64,000 bases of DNA from Myxococcales bacterium (GCA_016793325.1 JAEUKI010000012.1:62001-126000); one strand, 5' to 3'; numbered from the stretch's first letter, positions 42,272 to 53,275 are shown. The notes: a model not told the origin generated them from the sequence alone. Numbers and translations: made by a program.

Positions 42272-43396
42272 CTATCGGCCGCGCTGGTGACCGGGGATTT
42301 GCGTGGTTCCCTGCTCGATGAGCATCCGCAGCTCGTCCATGTCCGACGAGCGCCCGATGGCCTCTTCGTACGAAATGAGCCGCCGCAAGAACAAGTGCGC
42401 GAGCGACTGGTTGAGCGTCTGCATGCCCGTGCCCGCCTGGCCAGTCTGCATGATCGAGTAGATCTGGTGGACTTTGTCCTCGCGGATGAGGTTTCGAATG
42501 GCGGCGTTGGGCACCATCACCTCGAGCGCGAGCACGCGGCCCGGAGCGCCCATGCGCGGGAGGAGCAGCTGCGTCACGACGCCCGCGAGCACGAACGAGA
42601 GCTGCGCGCGGATCTGCGGCTGCTGGTGCGCGGGAAACACGTCCACCACGCGGTTGATCGACTGCACCGCGCTGTTCGTGTGGAGCGTCGCGAACACCAA
42701 GTGCCCTGTCTCGGCGATGGTCAGCGCGGCCTCCATCGTCTCGAGGTCGCGCATCTCGCCGACGAGCACGACGTCCGGGTCCTGTCGGAGCACGTACTTG
42801 AGAGCGTCTTTGAAAGTGTGTGTGTCCGTGCCGACCTCGCGTTGATTGACGAGGCATAGCTTGTGCGGGTGCAGGTACTCGATCGGGTCTTCGACCGTGA
42901 TGATGTGCTGGCGGGTCTCGTTGTTGATCTTGTCGATCACGGCCGCGAGCGAGGTGCTCTTGCCCGAGCCAGTGGGGCCGGTAATCAAGACGAGCCCGCG
43001 CGGACGCGACGCGAGCTCGGCGATCACCGGCGGCAGCCCGAGCTCTTCGAACGTGAGGACCTTGAACGGGATCGCGCGAAACGCGCCGGCGACCGCGCCG
43101 CGCTGCATGAAGATGTTCGCCCGAAATCGCGCGAGGTTCTTCACGCCGAACGACAGGTCGAGCTCCCACTTTCGCTCGAACTCCGAGCGCTGCTCCTCGG
43201 TCAGCACTGAGTAGCAGAGCCGCTGAGTGTCCTCGAAGGTCAGCGCCGGCAGCTTGAGGGGAACGAGGCTGTCATCGATCCGCAGCTGCGGCGGCGAGCC
43301 CGTCGTGATGTGCAGGTCCGACGCGCCCTTCTCGATCATCGCCTTGAGCAGCATGTGCAGGTTGACCTGCTGCGCCTCACCACCAGTGACGGACAT
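42272..43396 (-). CDS. pilT: type IV pilus retraction ATPase
   Basis: 374 residues. PilT powers retraction of type IV pili and, in myxobacteria, social gliding. Walker A GPTGSGKST at 140-148, an Asp box (ITVEDPIEYLH), Walker B VVLVGEMRD, the His box TGHLVFATLHTNSAVQSINR, and the hallmark AIRNLIRE motif required for retraction (in VPNAAIRNLIREDKVHQIYS). The N-terminal PAS-like domain starts VNLHMLLKAMIEKGASDLHI. Length is typical. It lies 94 bases upstream of pilC and 20 bases after pilB. Confidence 0.97.
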   Translation of the reverse strand: MSVTGGEAQQVNLHMLLKAMIEKGASDLHITTGSPPQLRIDDSLVPLKLPALTFEDTQRLCYSVLTEEQRSEFERKWELDLSFGVKNLARFRANIFMQRGAVAGAFRAIPFKVLTFEELGLPPVIAELASRPRGLVLITGPTGSGKSTSLAAVIDKINNETRQHIITVEDPIEYLHPHKLCLVNQREVGTDTHTFKDALKYVLRQDPDVVLVGEMRDLETMEAALTIAETGHLVFATLHTNSAVQSINRVVDVFPAHQQPQIRAQLSFVLAGVVTQLLLPRMGAPGRVLALEVMVPNAAIRNLIREDKVHQIYSIMQTGQAGTGMQTLNQSLAHLFLRRLISYEEAIGRSSDMDELRMLIEQGTTQIPGHQRGR

Positions 43397-43416
43397 CGAT
43401 CACTCTCCTCGTGCGT

Positions 43417-45174
<1,758 letters not shown>

Positions 45175-45292
45175 CGATTCGCGTGCCTCGATCTCAGGGT
45201 CGTCCGCCGACGGCCGACGCCGTCCGCAGCGCTCGTCGAGCGCGCCGCACGAGCGCGCCGCGCAAGCCGAGAGCGTGGTATCTGTACCACGC

Positions 45293-46450
45293 ATGAGCGG
45301 ATTCTGGTCCAAGCTCTTTCGCTCGCGCGCCGAGGTGGAAGCCGAGCGAGCGGAGGTCGAAGGGCGCTTCGACGACGCGGCGCGGCTCTACGTCGAGGCG
45401 GGGCAGCGCGACGAGGCGTTTCGTGTGCTCGTGCAGGCGGCCGAAGGCGCAGAAAGTCTCACACGTCGGCGGGACTATCTCTCGCGCGCCATCGCGATCG
45501 CACGCACGGACGCGCAGCGAGACGTCGCTCGCGCCTCGCTCGCGCGCGTGGTGGTGGCGGAGTACGAAGCGCGGCCTCCTACGTCGGACGACGATCGAAT
45601 TCGCCTTCACGAAGCGGCGACGGACCTCGAGCGCGCTGGACACTTTCGCGAGGCCGCGACGGCGTACAAGCAGCTCGCCGACCGCGAGGCGATGGAGCGT
45701 TGCCTCGTCGCGTCGGGCGACATCGACAGCTTCGAGAAAGAAGCCACGGAAGCGCAAGACCAAGAGCGCACGCGGCTGCGTCGACGCAACGCGATCGAGA
45801 CGTTCGAGGGCTTCTGGAGCGCGGGTGATCGCGAAGGCGCGCTCTCGGCGCTCGACGCGTGGCTCCGGCAGAACACCGAAGATCACGAGGCGCGGGCGCT
45901 CGCAGACGAGAGACGCTCGACGCTCGTGGATCGCGGCCGGTTCGACGCGAGGCTCGACGGAACAGTGCTCTCGGTGGTGGGCGTGCTTCCGTGCACCGTC
46001 GGTCGAGAGGCCGGAGTGATCGTTCGCGGCGCGGGCGTCTCGCGAGAGCACTGCATCGTCGAAGCATCGCCCGAGGGGCTCACGCTCCGCGACAACGGCT
46101 CGCGCAACGGCACGACGCTTCGGGGCATCGCGATGTCGGGCGCGGTGCTGCTCGAAGACGGAGCGCAGTTCGGGCTGGGACCGGACCTCACGCTCGAGTC
46201 GGACACGTTTCACGGCGCGCACTCGCTGCTCGTCGCGCGCGGAATGGACCGCGGAAAGCGCGTTGTATTCGTGCGCGATCGCTGGACGACGCCCCTCGGG
46301 ACGATCGAGTTTCGCGGCGGACGCGCCGTGTTTACGCCAACGGGGCTCGTGAAGCTGCTCGGGCAACGCGTCGTGGCGCCGATCGTCCTCGCGCGAGGCG
46401 ACCGCATCGACGGCGTCGACGTCGCAGGCTCGCTCGAAGTGTTGCGCTGA
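45293..46450 (+). CDS. TPR-FHA protein
   Basis: A 385-residue protein. It begins with a short amphipathic helix containing aromatic and basic residues (SGFWSKLFRSR), probably a membrane-association element. Helix-pair repeats similar to TPRs cover about 13-210 (GRFDDAARLYVEAGQRDEAF, AGHFREAATAYKQLADREAM, FWSAGDREGALSALDAWLRQ). An FHA domain is at 226-300 with the phosphothreonine-binding residues in VGREAGV, GVSREHCIV (250-253) and LRDNGSRNGTTLRG (268-273). The last 85 residues may be a second FHA-like or beta domain. No kinase is attached, so it is a phospho-reader. It is divergent from pilB and convergent with a kinase gene. Confidence 0.87.
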   Translation: MSGFWSKLFRSRAEVEAERAEVEGRFDDAARLYVEAGQRDEAFRVLVQAAEGAESLTRRRDYLSRAIAIARTDAQRDVARASLARVVVAEYEARPPTSDDDRIRLHEAATDLERAGHFREAATAYKQLADREAMERCLVASGDIDSFEKEATEAQDQERTRLRRRNAIETFEGFWSAGDREGALSALDAWLRQNTEDHEARALADERRSTLVDRGRFDARLDGTVLSVVGVLPCTVGREAGVIVRGAGVSREHCIVEASPEGLTLRDNGSRNGTTLRGIAMSGAVLLEDGAQFGLGPDLTLESDTFHGAHSLLVARGMDRGKRVVFVRDRWTTPLGTIEFRGGRAVFTPTGLVKLLGQRVVAPIVLARGDRIDGVDVAGSLEVLR

Positions 46451-46475
46451 CGCGAGGACCAACCGGCCCCGATCG

Positions 46476-47906
46476 CTACAGGCAGGGAACACCCGGACGA
46501 GGAACGCACCCGCGACGACCGCCGGATTGCGTGTTGCTCCCGTTCGGGTTGCGCGGGGTGTTGGAGCGAGACGTACGAGTCGCGACGCCCGTGTCCGCGA
46601 GCTCGGTCGCGACGACGACATCGGGCTCGGCGGCGGGGTCGGGCACGTCTTCGGCGACGAGTGAAACGCCGCTGTCCTGAGCGTCCGTCGTTCCGCCAGC
46701 TCGCGTGTTCGAGCTCGCCGCGTCCGCGCTCGTCCGTGGCGTCTGTGCGTTGCTCGTGGCGCTGTCGCCTCGTCCCCGAAGCGCCACCGCTGCGCCGCCG
46801 ATCGACAGCAACGCGACAAGCGAGACGGCCACGGCGATCGGGACGGCCTTTGATTTCTGGGGCGTCGCTGGAATCGCCGTCGCCACGCCCACCGCGGATG
46901 GCTGCGACGGCTCGGCCGACGGGAGCCCGCGACGATTGATCGAATGCGGCTCTTTGATCCCCGATTTTTCGCTGAGCCCTGGGACGCGAGAGATCGACGC
47001 GCTCCCGGTCATATGCCGCTCGCGGACCTGCGGCGGCATCGTGACCCCTTCGCAGAGCGGGCGCACCGACGCCAACAGCTCTGCGACCGCGAGCGCGCTC
47101 GAAGGCCGTTGTTCGCGCTCGCGCGCCATCGTCGTGAGCACGACCTGCTCGAGCTCGGCAGGCAACCACGGCGCGATCTCCCGCGGACGCGCGAACGGAG
47201 CGCCCTGGAGAACCTTCGCCATCGCGACGCCGGTCTCGTCGTTTTCGTATGGGCGCTTTCGCGTGAGGAGCAGGTAGAGCATCACGCCGAGCGCGTACAC
47301 ATCGACGCGGAGATCAATGTCCTTGCGCCCGGCGGCTTGCTCGATCGGCATGTAGTGCGCCGAGCCGATGACCGCGCCCGTCGAAGTCTGCTCTCCAGCG
47401 TCGATGTCTCGCGCAGCGCCGAGGTCGATGAGCTTCGGAACGACGTGCCCCGCTTGGTCCTTCGCGAGAAACACGTTCGCGGGCTTCACGTCGCGGTGGA
47501 TGATCCCGACCTCGTGCAGCGCGTTGACGCCCGCGCACACGGGGATCATCAGGTCGATCGCGACCGTCGGATGCAGCGGCGTCTCGCGCTTGGCGAGGTC
47601 TTGCAGCGACTCGCCTTCCAGAAGCTCCATCGGCAAGAACATCGTGTCGCCGTGCATCGCCGGCTCGAGCATCTTGACGACGTTCGGGTGCTGGATGCGC
47701 GCGGCGAGCTGCGCCTCGCGGACGAACCGCTGGACGAACTCGGGGTTCGACGAGAGCGACGGCAGGATCACTTTGATCGCCCGCAAATCGCCGAGGATTC
47801 GATTTCGCGCGCGGTACACAGAGCCCATCCCGCCCGCGGCGATGAACGAGATGATCTCGTAGGCTCCGAGCACTGTTCCCGGTTCGAGTCTGTCTTGGGC
47901 GTTCAT
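46476..47906 (-). CDS. membrane-anchored Ser/Thr protein kinase with DLG motif
   Basis: A 476-residue kinase. ISFIAAGGMGSVYRARNRIL is the glycine loop, K45 (RAIKVIL) the ATP lysine, IIHRDVKPANVFL (HRD 137-139) the catalytic loop. The magnesium-binding motif is IDLGAARD (DLG in place of DFG), and the activation segment ends IGSAHYMPIEQA instead of APE; the catalytic Lys and Asp are intact, so it should be active. A Ser/Pro linker with a membrane helix (AVPIAVAVSLVALLSIGGAA, about 358-376) leads to an outside, low-complexity Thr/Asp/Ser-rich tail ending in two Cys (RGCVPRPGVPC). It lies 120 bases downstream of the PEGA-like protein on the same strand. Confidence 0.92.
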   Translation of the reverse strand: MNAQDRLEPGTVLGAYEIISFIAAGGMGSVYRARNRILGDLRAIKVILPSLSSNPEFVQRFVREAQLAARIQHPNVVKMLEPAMHGDTMFLPMELLEGESLQDLAKRETPLHPTVAIDLMIPVCAGVNALHEVGIIHRDVKPANVFLAKDQAGHVVPKLIDLGAARDIDAGEQTSTGAVIGSAHYMPIEQAAGRKDIDLRVDVYALGVMLYLLLTRKRPYENDETGVAMAKVLQGAPFARPREIAPWLPAELEQVVLTTMAREREQRPSSALAVAELLASVRPLCEGVTMPPQVRERHMTGSASISRVPGLSEKSGIKEPHSINRRGLPSAEPSQPSAVGVATAIPATPQKSKAVPIAVAVSLVALLSIGGAAVALRGRGDSATSNAQTPRTSADAASSNTRAGGTTDAQDSGVSLVAEDVPDPAAEPDVVVATELADTGVATRTSRSNTPRNPNGSNTQSGGRRGCVPRPGVPCL

Positions 47907-48026
47907 CGGTGGTGTGCGAGGGGAGAGTCGCTCGGGCGCGTCGAACGCCGCGAGATCCCCGACATCCTAAACCAATCCCGCCGCGACCGTTGCAGATATC
48001 TCCCGGCACATTCCCGAGCGCTCGAC

Positions 48027-49175
48027 TCAGAATCGCCCCGCGCAGAGCACGCCGCTCGAGCCGACCGAGGGCGCGCAAAACACCGCGGCTTGCGGCTGCG
48101 ATCGCGGCGCGCCGCGCGCCCACAAAATCGTCGTGACGACCGCCCCGATGGCGAGCCCCGACGCGAGCACGATCGACGTGATCTGCACCGCCTGAGCTGC
48201 GTCACGCTCGCCCGCCACCGTCGCGCACGCAGGGTCCGGCGCAGCGCCGGTGCACTCGGGCTTCATCAACTCTGTCACGCGGCTGCCGTGCCAAACCGTC
48301 GCGCCCACCGCCACGCCTGCCATCGCGAGCGCGCCACCGCCGAGCGCGATCGGAATCGCGAGGCTCAGTCGCCTCGGGGGCGTGTCGACGGGCGTGGTCG
48401 CGTCGCCAATACCGTTGTTCGAACCGGTCCCGATCGCGCTCGACGAGCCCGAGCTCGAACCGTTTTCTGCCGCGCTCGAGCCCGAGTTCGTCGTGTTGGT
48501 CGTGGTGCCCGCGCTCGTGCTGTTGGTCGTCGTGGTCGTGTTCGTCCCCGATGTCGTGTTTCCGGTCGAACCTTCGACGACCTCGCGCCTCGTCTCGCCA
48601 GGTCCCATCTGAAACGACCGTCGAAGAATGATCGCGTTTCCGCCATAGACCTGAAGGTTTACCGCGCCGGGCGCGAGTCGAATGACCGGCCGCGGCAGCG
48701 GTCCGTACGGCCGCCCGTTGACCACCACCTGCGAGTCCGTCGCCGTCCCGTCCACGGTGAGCGTCGCGACCTCGGCGAGGATCGCGCCTCGTTGCGCCCC
48801 GACGCGCGCACGCGCGTCCGCGTCGAGCGTCTGCAGGGGACGCGCTTCGAGAAACGCATCCAGGCTCTCGGCCGCGTCCACCTGACGCCCGAGCGCCGCG
48901 AGCGCGTACGCGCGCATCTCGAGCGCGGTCAGGTCACCAGCTCGGCACTGCGCTTCGAACGCCTCGAGCGCCGCAGCCATCTCGACGCGGTTGATCTCGC
49001 CGCGCGCGGTGGCAGCGCGATATCGACGCAGCCCTTCGGCGCGCGCGCGCCCTTGCGTCGCCGTGTCTGTCCCTTCGCACCGAGGAACGTCAGCGCGCGC
49101 GTCGCGCGCGAGCACACACGCCGCGGCGAGGACGGTCGAAGCGAGCGATCGAACGAGAAGAGACGAAGGCTTCAT
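48027..49175 (-). CDS. exported PEGA-like protein with Thr/Asn-rich linker and two membrane helices
   Basis: A 382-residue exported protein. Signal peptide MKPSSLLVRSLASTVLAAAC. Helical repeats with a Cys pair (about 28-130, EINRVEMAAALEAFEAQCRA) precede a small beta domain of the PEGA type (VDGTATDSQVVVNGRPYGPL ... LAPGAVNLQVYGG, about 150-210), often used to bind the envelope. A very Thr/Asn/Ser-rich stretch of about 65 residues follows, then two membrane helices (LAIPIALGGGALAMAGVAVG, then QITSIVLASGLAIGAVVTTI). I chose ATG 49175 because it begins the signal peptide; in-frame sequence extends upstream to 49256. It precedes the DLG kinase and may be its partner. Confidence 0.82.
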   Translation of the reverse strand: MKPSSLLVRSLASTVLAAACVLARDARADVPRCEGTDTATQGRARAEGLRRYRAATARGEINRVEMAAALEAFEAQCRAGDLTALEMRAYALAALGRQVDAAESLDAFLEARPLQTLDADARARVGAQRGAILAEVATLTVDGTATDSQVVVNGRPYGPLPRPVIRLAPGAVNLQVYGGNAIILRRSFQMGPGETRREVVEGSTGNTTSGTNTTTTTNSTSAGTTTNTTNSGSSAAENGSSSGSSSAIGTGSNNGIGDATTPVDTPPRRLSLAIPIALGGGALAMAGVAVGATVWHGSRVTELMKPECTGAAPDPACATVAGERDAAQAVQITSIVLASGLAIGAVVTTILWARGAPRSQPQAAVFCAPSVGSSGVLCAGRF

Positions 49176-49328
49176 CAGCGGCTCGTCGCACGGTAGCAAC
49201 GTCGAAACGCGCTGGTCCACTGCGCAGTACGAGCCAGGCTCGAGTCGGAGTACCATTCGCGAGCGTGCCGTCGTCGCGCTGCGACGCGGAGCACGAGGGC
49301 GCTCGATCGATGAGCGCGTGGAGAATCC

Positions 49329-50612
49329 ATGGGCGTTCGAGACTGGTTCAAGCGCGTATTCAGCGGGGGAAAGACGGAAGCGAACGACGAACCCGCCGAG
49401 GCGGCCCCGACGGCCCCGTCCACCACGAGCGTCAAGGCGCCCACCGCGAGCGCCGTCGCGGATGCCTCGCGGCGCTCGAGGGACGCGACCGCGCAGCTCG
49501 TGAACATGCCGATCGCCGCAGCCATCGCGCAGGCGATCGCCACGCTCGACGCGACGCAGGACGCCGCCGAAGCCGCCGCGCTCAACGAGTTTCTACGGCG
49601 CAGCGCTGATGACCCGAGGCTCACAGCGGACCTCCGCATTCGCCTCTCTGATTGGTTGTCGTCGAGAGACGAGCCTGCCCTCGCGACGAAGGTGCTCGTT
49701 CCGCTCGTGACCTCGGGAAACACCGCGGCGCTGCCCGCGCTCGTGCGCCTCGCTGACCTCGCCGCGCAGCGCGGTGACGCGCCGGAGCAGGTCCGGTTGT
49801 ACGACGAGATCCTCGCGATCGACGTGGGATTTCCCGGTGTTCGCGAGCGGCTCGCGCGGCTTCGAGCCCCGGCCAAGGCCGGCGAAGCAGGCGCGACGCT
49901 GATCGCTCCCGAGGCCACCCGCCTCGGCGCGGGACGGTTCGAGCTCATGAGCGAGCTCGGCCGCGGCGGCGCCGGCGCGGTCTTCATCGCGCGCGACTCG
50001 AAGACCCGCCGCGTCGTCGCGCTCAAGCTGTATCACCCCGGCGCGCGAGGCGACCGCAACGCGCGGCTGAAGACCGAGGCGCAAGTGGCGTGCGCCAACA
50101 GCAGTCGATATGTGGTGCGTGTATTCGACCTGATCGAAGACCTCGGCGCCATCACGATGGAGCACTGCGCGGCGCCCACCCTTCGTCGCATGATCGCGCG
50201 GGGGGAGGGCGGCGTGGGCCAGCGCCGCGCGTGGGCTCGCGGCGTCGCGCACGCGCTCGCGGTGACGCACAACAACGGCTGGGTCCACCGCGACTTGAAG
50301 CCGGGCAACATCCTGCAACGCGCCGATGGAAGCGCGGTGCTCACGGACTTCGGCCTCGCGGCGCGGATCGGCTCTCGCGTCGAGCCCGCGGAGGGAACGG
50401 CCGGCTACACCCCGCCCGAAGCGCGCACCACGCGCGTCGCCGACCCGCGCGCAGACGTGTTCGCGTTCGGCGCGTTCGCGAGAGAGCTCGCGGCGGATCG
50501 AGACCCAGCGCTCGCGGCGCTCGCGGCGCAGTGCACCGCAGAAGACCCAGCAAAACGCCCGAGAGACGGCGCTGCGCTCCTCGCTGCGCTCGAGGCCACG
50601 GGCGGGCTGTGA
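49329..50612 (+). CDS. Ser/Thr protein kinase with N-terminal helical repeats
   Basis: A 427-residue kinase. The first 15 residues (MGVRDWFKRVFSGGK) form an amphipathic helix much like the one in the FHA protein at 45293. An Ala/Thr-rich linker and helix-pair repeats (FLRRSADDPRLTADLRIRLS, ALVRLADLAAQRGDAPEQVR, about 60-180) follow. The kinase at 203-425 has ELGRGGAGAVFIARD, ATP lysine K233 (VALKLYHP), WVHRDLKPGNILQ (HRD 320-322), DFGLAA (340-345) and GTAGYTPPEAR. It is compact, with a short C-lobe. The stop overlaps the GTG of the next gene, a membrane protein, so the two are co-translated. Confidence 0.92.
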   Translation: MGVRDWFKRVFSGGKTEANDEPAEAAPTAPSTTSVKAPTASAVADASRRSRDATAQLVNMPIAAAIAQAIATLDATQDAAEAAALNEFLRRSADDPRLTADLRIRLSDWLSSRDEPALATKVLVPLVTSGNTAALPALVRLADLAAQRGDAPEQVRLYDEILAIDVGFPGVRERLARLRAPAKAGEAGATLIAPEATRLGAGRFELMSELGRGGAGAVFIARDSKTRRVVALKLYHPGARGDRNARLKTEAQVACANSSRYVVRVFDLIEDLGAITMEHCAAPTLRRMIARGEGGVGQRRAWARGVAHALAVTHNNGWVHRDLKPGNILQRADGSAVLTDFGLAARIGSRVEPAEGTAGYTPPEARTTRVADPRADVFAFGAFARELAADRDPALAALAAQCTAEDPAKRPRDGAALLAALEATGGL

Positions 50613-51952
50613 GCGACTCGAAGCTCGGTCGCGCGGTCGCGTACGCCGTCGACGCCGCGGCCGCGTTCGCCGTGCTCGAAGCGGTCTTGCTGCTCGTTCG
50701 TTGCGAGCCGCTTCGATCGGCGAACGGGTTCGCCACGGCGCTCTTTGCGTCGATGGGCGTCGGCGTGATCGGCGCGCTGATCCCCAGCTCGATCGTCGCC
50801 GCGCTCGCGCGCGCGGCTCGCTCGTTTCGCGGGCTCGCTCTCGGCGCGGGCGTCGTCGTGGCGGTCTCTGCGCTGTGGGCTCCGTCGTTCGCGGCTCCGT
50901 GGCTCATCGTGACGGCGCTCGTGTGCGCGCGCGCCGCGATCGCGCCGCTGGGTGGAGCGCGATTCGGTCGCAACGCCGCCGCGATTTTCTCTGTCGCGTT
51001 CGCGCTCGTCGCGCTCGTGTCGAGCCACGCCGTTCGCAGCTACGGCGCGTCGCGCGGAGCGCTGTTGGCGAGCGTGTCTCGACTCGCTGCGATCGCTCCT
51101 CGCCCCGCGCTGGCGCCGCCGAGTCGCGCCGCGACGGCCGCGACACAACCGTGGCCCGCCACGAACGCGCTCGTCTTCTCGATCCGCGGCTTGTCCGCGG
51201 ACGAGTGCGCGTCGCTCGTGTCCGTTCGCGTGATCGCGCGCAACGCCGCGGTCCTCGTCGACGCGCGCGCAAGCGCGACCGACCCGCTCTCTCCGTGGGC
51301 TGACCGTTTTTCGAACGCGAACGCGATCCCCGACGTTCGCTTCACGCGTTGCGCGCGAGGGCCGCGCGACACCGCCGCGTCCGTCACCCGATGCGCGCTC
51401 GACGCGCTAGCGACCGCAGGCAGCCTCGCGCTCGCGGTCGACCTCTTCGGAACCACCGCGGACACGCGCGCCATCGACGGCATCGTTCGCGCGACGCTCC
51501 AGCGCGCCAACGAGCGCGCCCCGCTCGCTCGATCGATCGTCGCGCTCTCCTGTGGATCGCCTGCGCTCCTGCAGCGCGAGTGGCCTTCACCCAACGACGC
51601 GCGCGCGGTCGTGATGCTCTCGGCGCCGTCGATCCGCCCGAGCCTCGCGCGGGGCGCGGTCCTCGCGGACGAGCTCTTGCCGGCGGTCGACGCGCTCGCT
51701 GTCGGCGCGCCCGAACGATCGGCGTTGGCTTCTTTCGCACTGCACACGAGGCCTTGGTTCGACCGCGCGGTCCGCGTGCGCTTCGGGGACCGCCGAACTC
51801 TGGACGCCGTGTACACCGCGCGGTACGCGCTGCACGTGCAGTCTGCGCGTTGGTATGTGGCGCTCTTCGACCTCGACGCCGATCCGCGCGCGTCGATCAA
51901 CCGCGCAGACGTCCTCCCCGCTCTCACTCGCGCGATGCTCGCGACGCCGTGA
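50609..51952 (+). CDS. membrane protein with degenerate sulfatase-like domain
   Basis: A 447-residue protein whose GTG overlaps the kinase stop (GTGA). Four to five membrane helices fill about 10-150 (AFAVLEAVLLLV, FASMGVGVIGALIPSSIVAA, GAGVVVAVSALWAPSFAAPW, AAIFSVAFALVALVSS). The outside part follows the order of a sulfatase/phosphatase fold: NALVFSIRGLSADE (where sulfatases have V-x-S-I-D-x-L-R-A-D), DVRFTRCARGP, a late 'launch' region RSALASFALHTRPWFDRAVRV and the terminal YVALFDLDADPRASINRADV, like the end of sulfatases. The metal-binding Asp of the first motif is Arg here and the C-x-P-x-R formylglycine motif is not seen, so it is probably inactive. Function unknown. Confidence 0.82.
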   Translation: MSDSKLGRAVAYAVDAAAAFAVLEAVLLLVRCEPLRSANGFATALFASMGVGVIGALIPSSIVAALARAARSFRGLALGAGVVVAVSALWAPSFAAPWLIVTALVCARAAIAPLGGARFGRNAAAIFSVAFALVALVSSHAVRSYGASRGALLASVSRLAAIAPRPALAPPSRAATAATQPWPATNALVFSIRGLSADECASLVSVRVIARNAAVLVDARASATDPLSPWADRFSNANAIPDVRFTRCARGPRDTAASVTRCALDALATAGSLALAVDLFGTTADTRAIDGIVRATLQRANERAPLARSIVALSCGSPALLQREWPSPNDARAVVMLSAPSIRPSLARGAVLADELLPAVDALAVGAPERSALASFALHTRPWFDRAVRVRFGDRRTLDAVYTARYALHVQSARWYVALFDLDADPRASINRADVLPALTRAMLATP

Positions 51953-51969
51953 GCCGCGCCACGTCGCCC

Positions 51970-52737
51970 ATGAAAATCGTCACTTGGAACGTCAACTCCG
52001 TCCGCGTCCGTCACGATCGCCTGCTCGGCTTCATCGACCGCGCAGCCCCTGACGTCCTCTGTCTGCAAGAGCTCAAGTGCGTCGACGACCAGTTTCCGAG
52101 GGACGCGCTGCGCTCTCGCGGGTACGGCGCGGCCCTGTTCGGTCAGAAGACGTACAACGGCGTCGCCGTGCTCTCGCGCGGGGACATCTCCAACGTGAAG
52201 CGCTCGTTCGAGGACGGCGTCGACGACCCGCAGTCGCGGTTCATCTGCGTCGAGACGATGGGCGTTCGCGTCGCCAGCGCGTATATCCCCAACGGAAACG
52301 CAGTGGGCAGCGACAAGTGGGCGTACAAGCTCGCGTGGCTCGCGCGGTTGAATTCGTGGGTCTCAGCCAACGTCCGCGCCGACGAGCCCTTCGCGCTCTG
52401 CGGCGACTACAACATCGCGCCGGACGACAAGGACGTTCGAGTTCCGACCGAGTGGGCGGGGACGACGCTGTGTCACGACGACGTTCGCGCGGCCTACAGC
52501 GCGTTGCTGGCGCGCGGGCTCGAGGACGTCGTCCGATCGCGTCACCCCGAGGGCGGACCGCTCACGTGGTGGGACTACCGCGGCGGCGCGTTCTTCAAGG
52601 ACAACGGCCTTCGGATCGACCACATCCTCGCGACGCCGTCGCTCGCGAAGCGACTGACGAGCGCCACGGTCGACCGCGACGAGCGCAAGGGCGAGGGCGC
52701 GTCCGATCACGCCCCAGTGATCGCCACGTTCGACTGA
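51970..52737 (+). CDS. xthA: exodeoxyribonuclease III (AP endonuclease)
   Basis: A 255-residue enzyme of the exonuclease III/AP endonuclease family for base-excision repair. It starts MKIVTWNVNSVRVRHDRLLG, has the catalytic Glu in LCLQELKCVDDQFP, then FALCGDYNIAPDDKDV (Asp/Asn active site), FFKDNGLRIDHILATP and the final Asp-His motif GEGASDHAPVIATF. The ATG at 51970 gives a standard N-terminus; an in-frame GTG at 51949 overlapping the previous stop could add seven residues. With the uracil-DNA glycosylase it provides two steps of uracil repair, but the genes are 17 kb apart. Confidence 0.95.
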   Translation: MKIVTWNVNSVRVRHDRLLGFIDRAAPDVLCLQELKCVDDQFPRDALRSRGYGAALFGQKTYNGVAVLSRGDISNVKRSFEDGVDDPQSRFICVETMGVRVASAYIPNGNAVGSDKWAYKLAWLARLNSWVSANVRADEPFALCGDYNIAPDDKDVRVPTEWAGTTLCHDDVRAAYSALLARGLEDVVRSRHPEGGPLTWWDYRGGAFFKDNGLRIDHILATPSLAKRLTSATVDRDERKGEGASDHAPVIATFD

Positions 52738-52746
52738 GCTTTGCGC

Positions 52747-53235
52747 TCAGAGCGCCGGCAGATCGAAGTAGAGCTCGAACGACGCAGTGAGCTCGGTCCC
52801 TTCGCGCGCTGGCGGGTGGACGCGCTCGACCGCCGCGCGAACGCACTGACGGAGCGCCGGGTTGCGCGCGATCGGCGCGCCCGAGAGCTCCGTGATCCTC
52901 ACCGCGCGACCCTCCGCGGCGACGAACACACGGGCGACGCCGCGCGAGCCGCGCCCTTCGTTGTTGGCGCACGCGACGAGCTGCGGCCACGCGTCGCGCG
53001 CGATCGCGTGGAGCATCGCGCGCATCGACACCCCCTCGCTCACGCGCAACGCAGACAGCTGGAGCGCGACGCGCGGCGCTGGCGCCGCCGGACGAGAAGG
53101 AGCCTCGCGCAGGGTCGCCACCCGACCACGAACCGGGCGCCCACGCTCGATCGCAGAGGAGTCCTCGGGCGCGGACGCCAACGAGAGCGCCGCGGCCGTG
53201 AACGCGACACGCGAAATGCTTCGCATCGACTTCAT
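52747..53235 (-). CDS. small exported protein with TonB/AgmX-like C-terminal domain
   Basis: A 162-residue exported protein. The signal peptide MRSISRVAFTAAALSLASAP (with a preceding MKS) leads to an Arg/Pro-rich linker. Residues 65-158 (VSMRAMLHAIARDAWPQLVA, then CANNEGRGSRGVARVFVAAE, GRAVRITELSGAPIARNPAL, RQCVRAAVERVHPP) form a domain of the TonB C-terminal/AgmX-PglI type with two Cys, similar to the end of the anti-sigma protein at 9624. It may act in a periplasmic protein network. It is convergent with xthA, nine bases apart, and lies downstream of sua5. Confidence 0.8.
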   Translation of the reverse strand: MKSMRSISRVAFTAAALSLASAPEDSSAIERGRPVRGRVATLREAPSRPAAPAPRVALQLSALRVSEGVSMRAMLHAIARDAWPQLVACANNEGRGSRGVARVFVAAEGRAVRITELSGAPIARNPALRQCVRAAVERVHPPAREGTELTASFELYFDLPAL

Positions 53236-53275
53236 GTCTCGCGGCTACCACCGCGCGCGAATCACTGGCGAATTT

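Noticed and set aside
48444..48575. Repetitive DNA resembling a tandem repeat or CRISPR
   Set aside because: It encodes the Thr/Asn/Ser-rich linker of the PEGA-like protein in frame; the units are irregular and no spacer structure exists.
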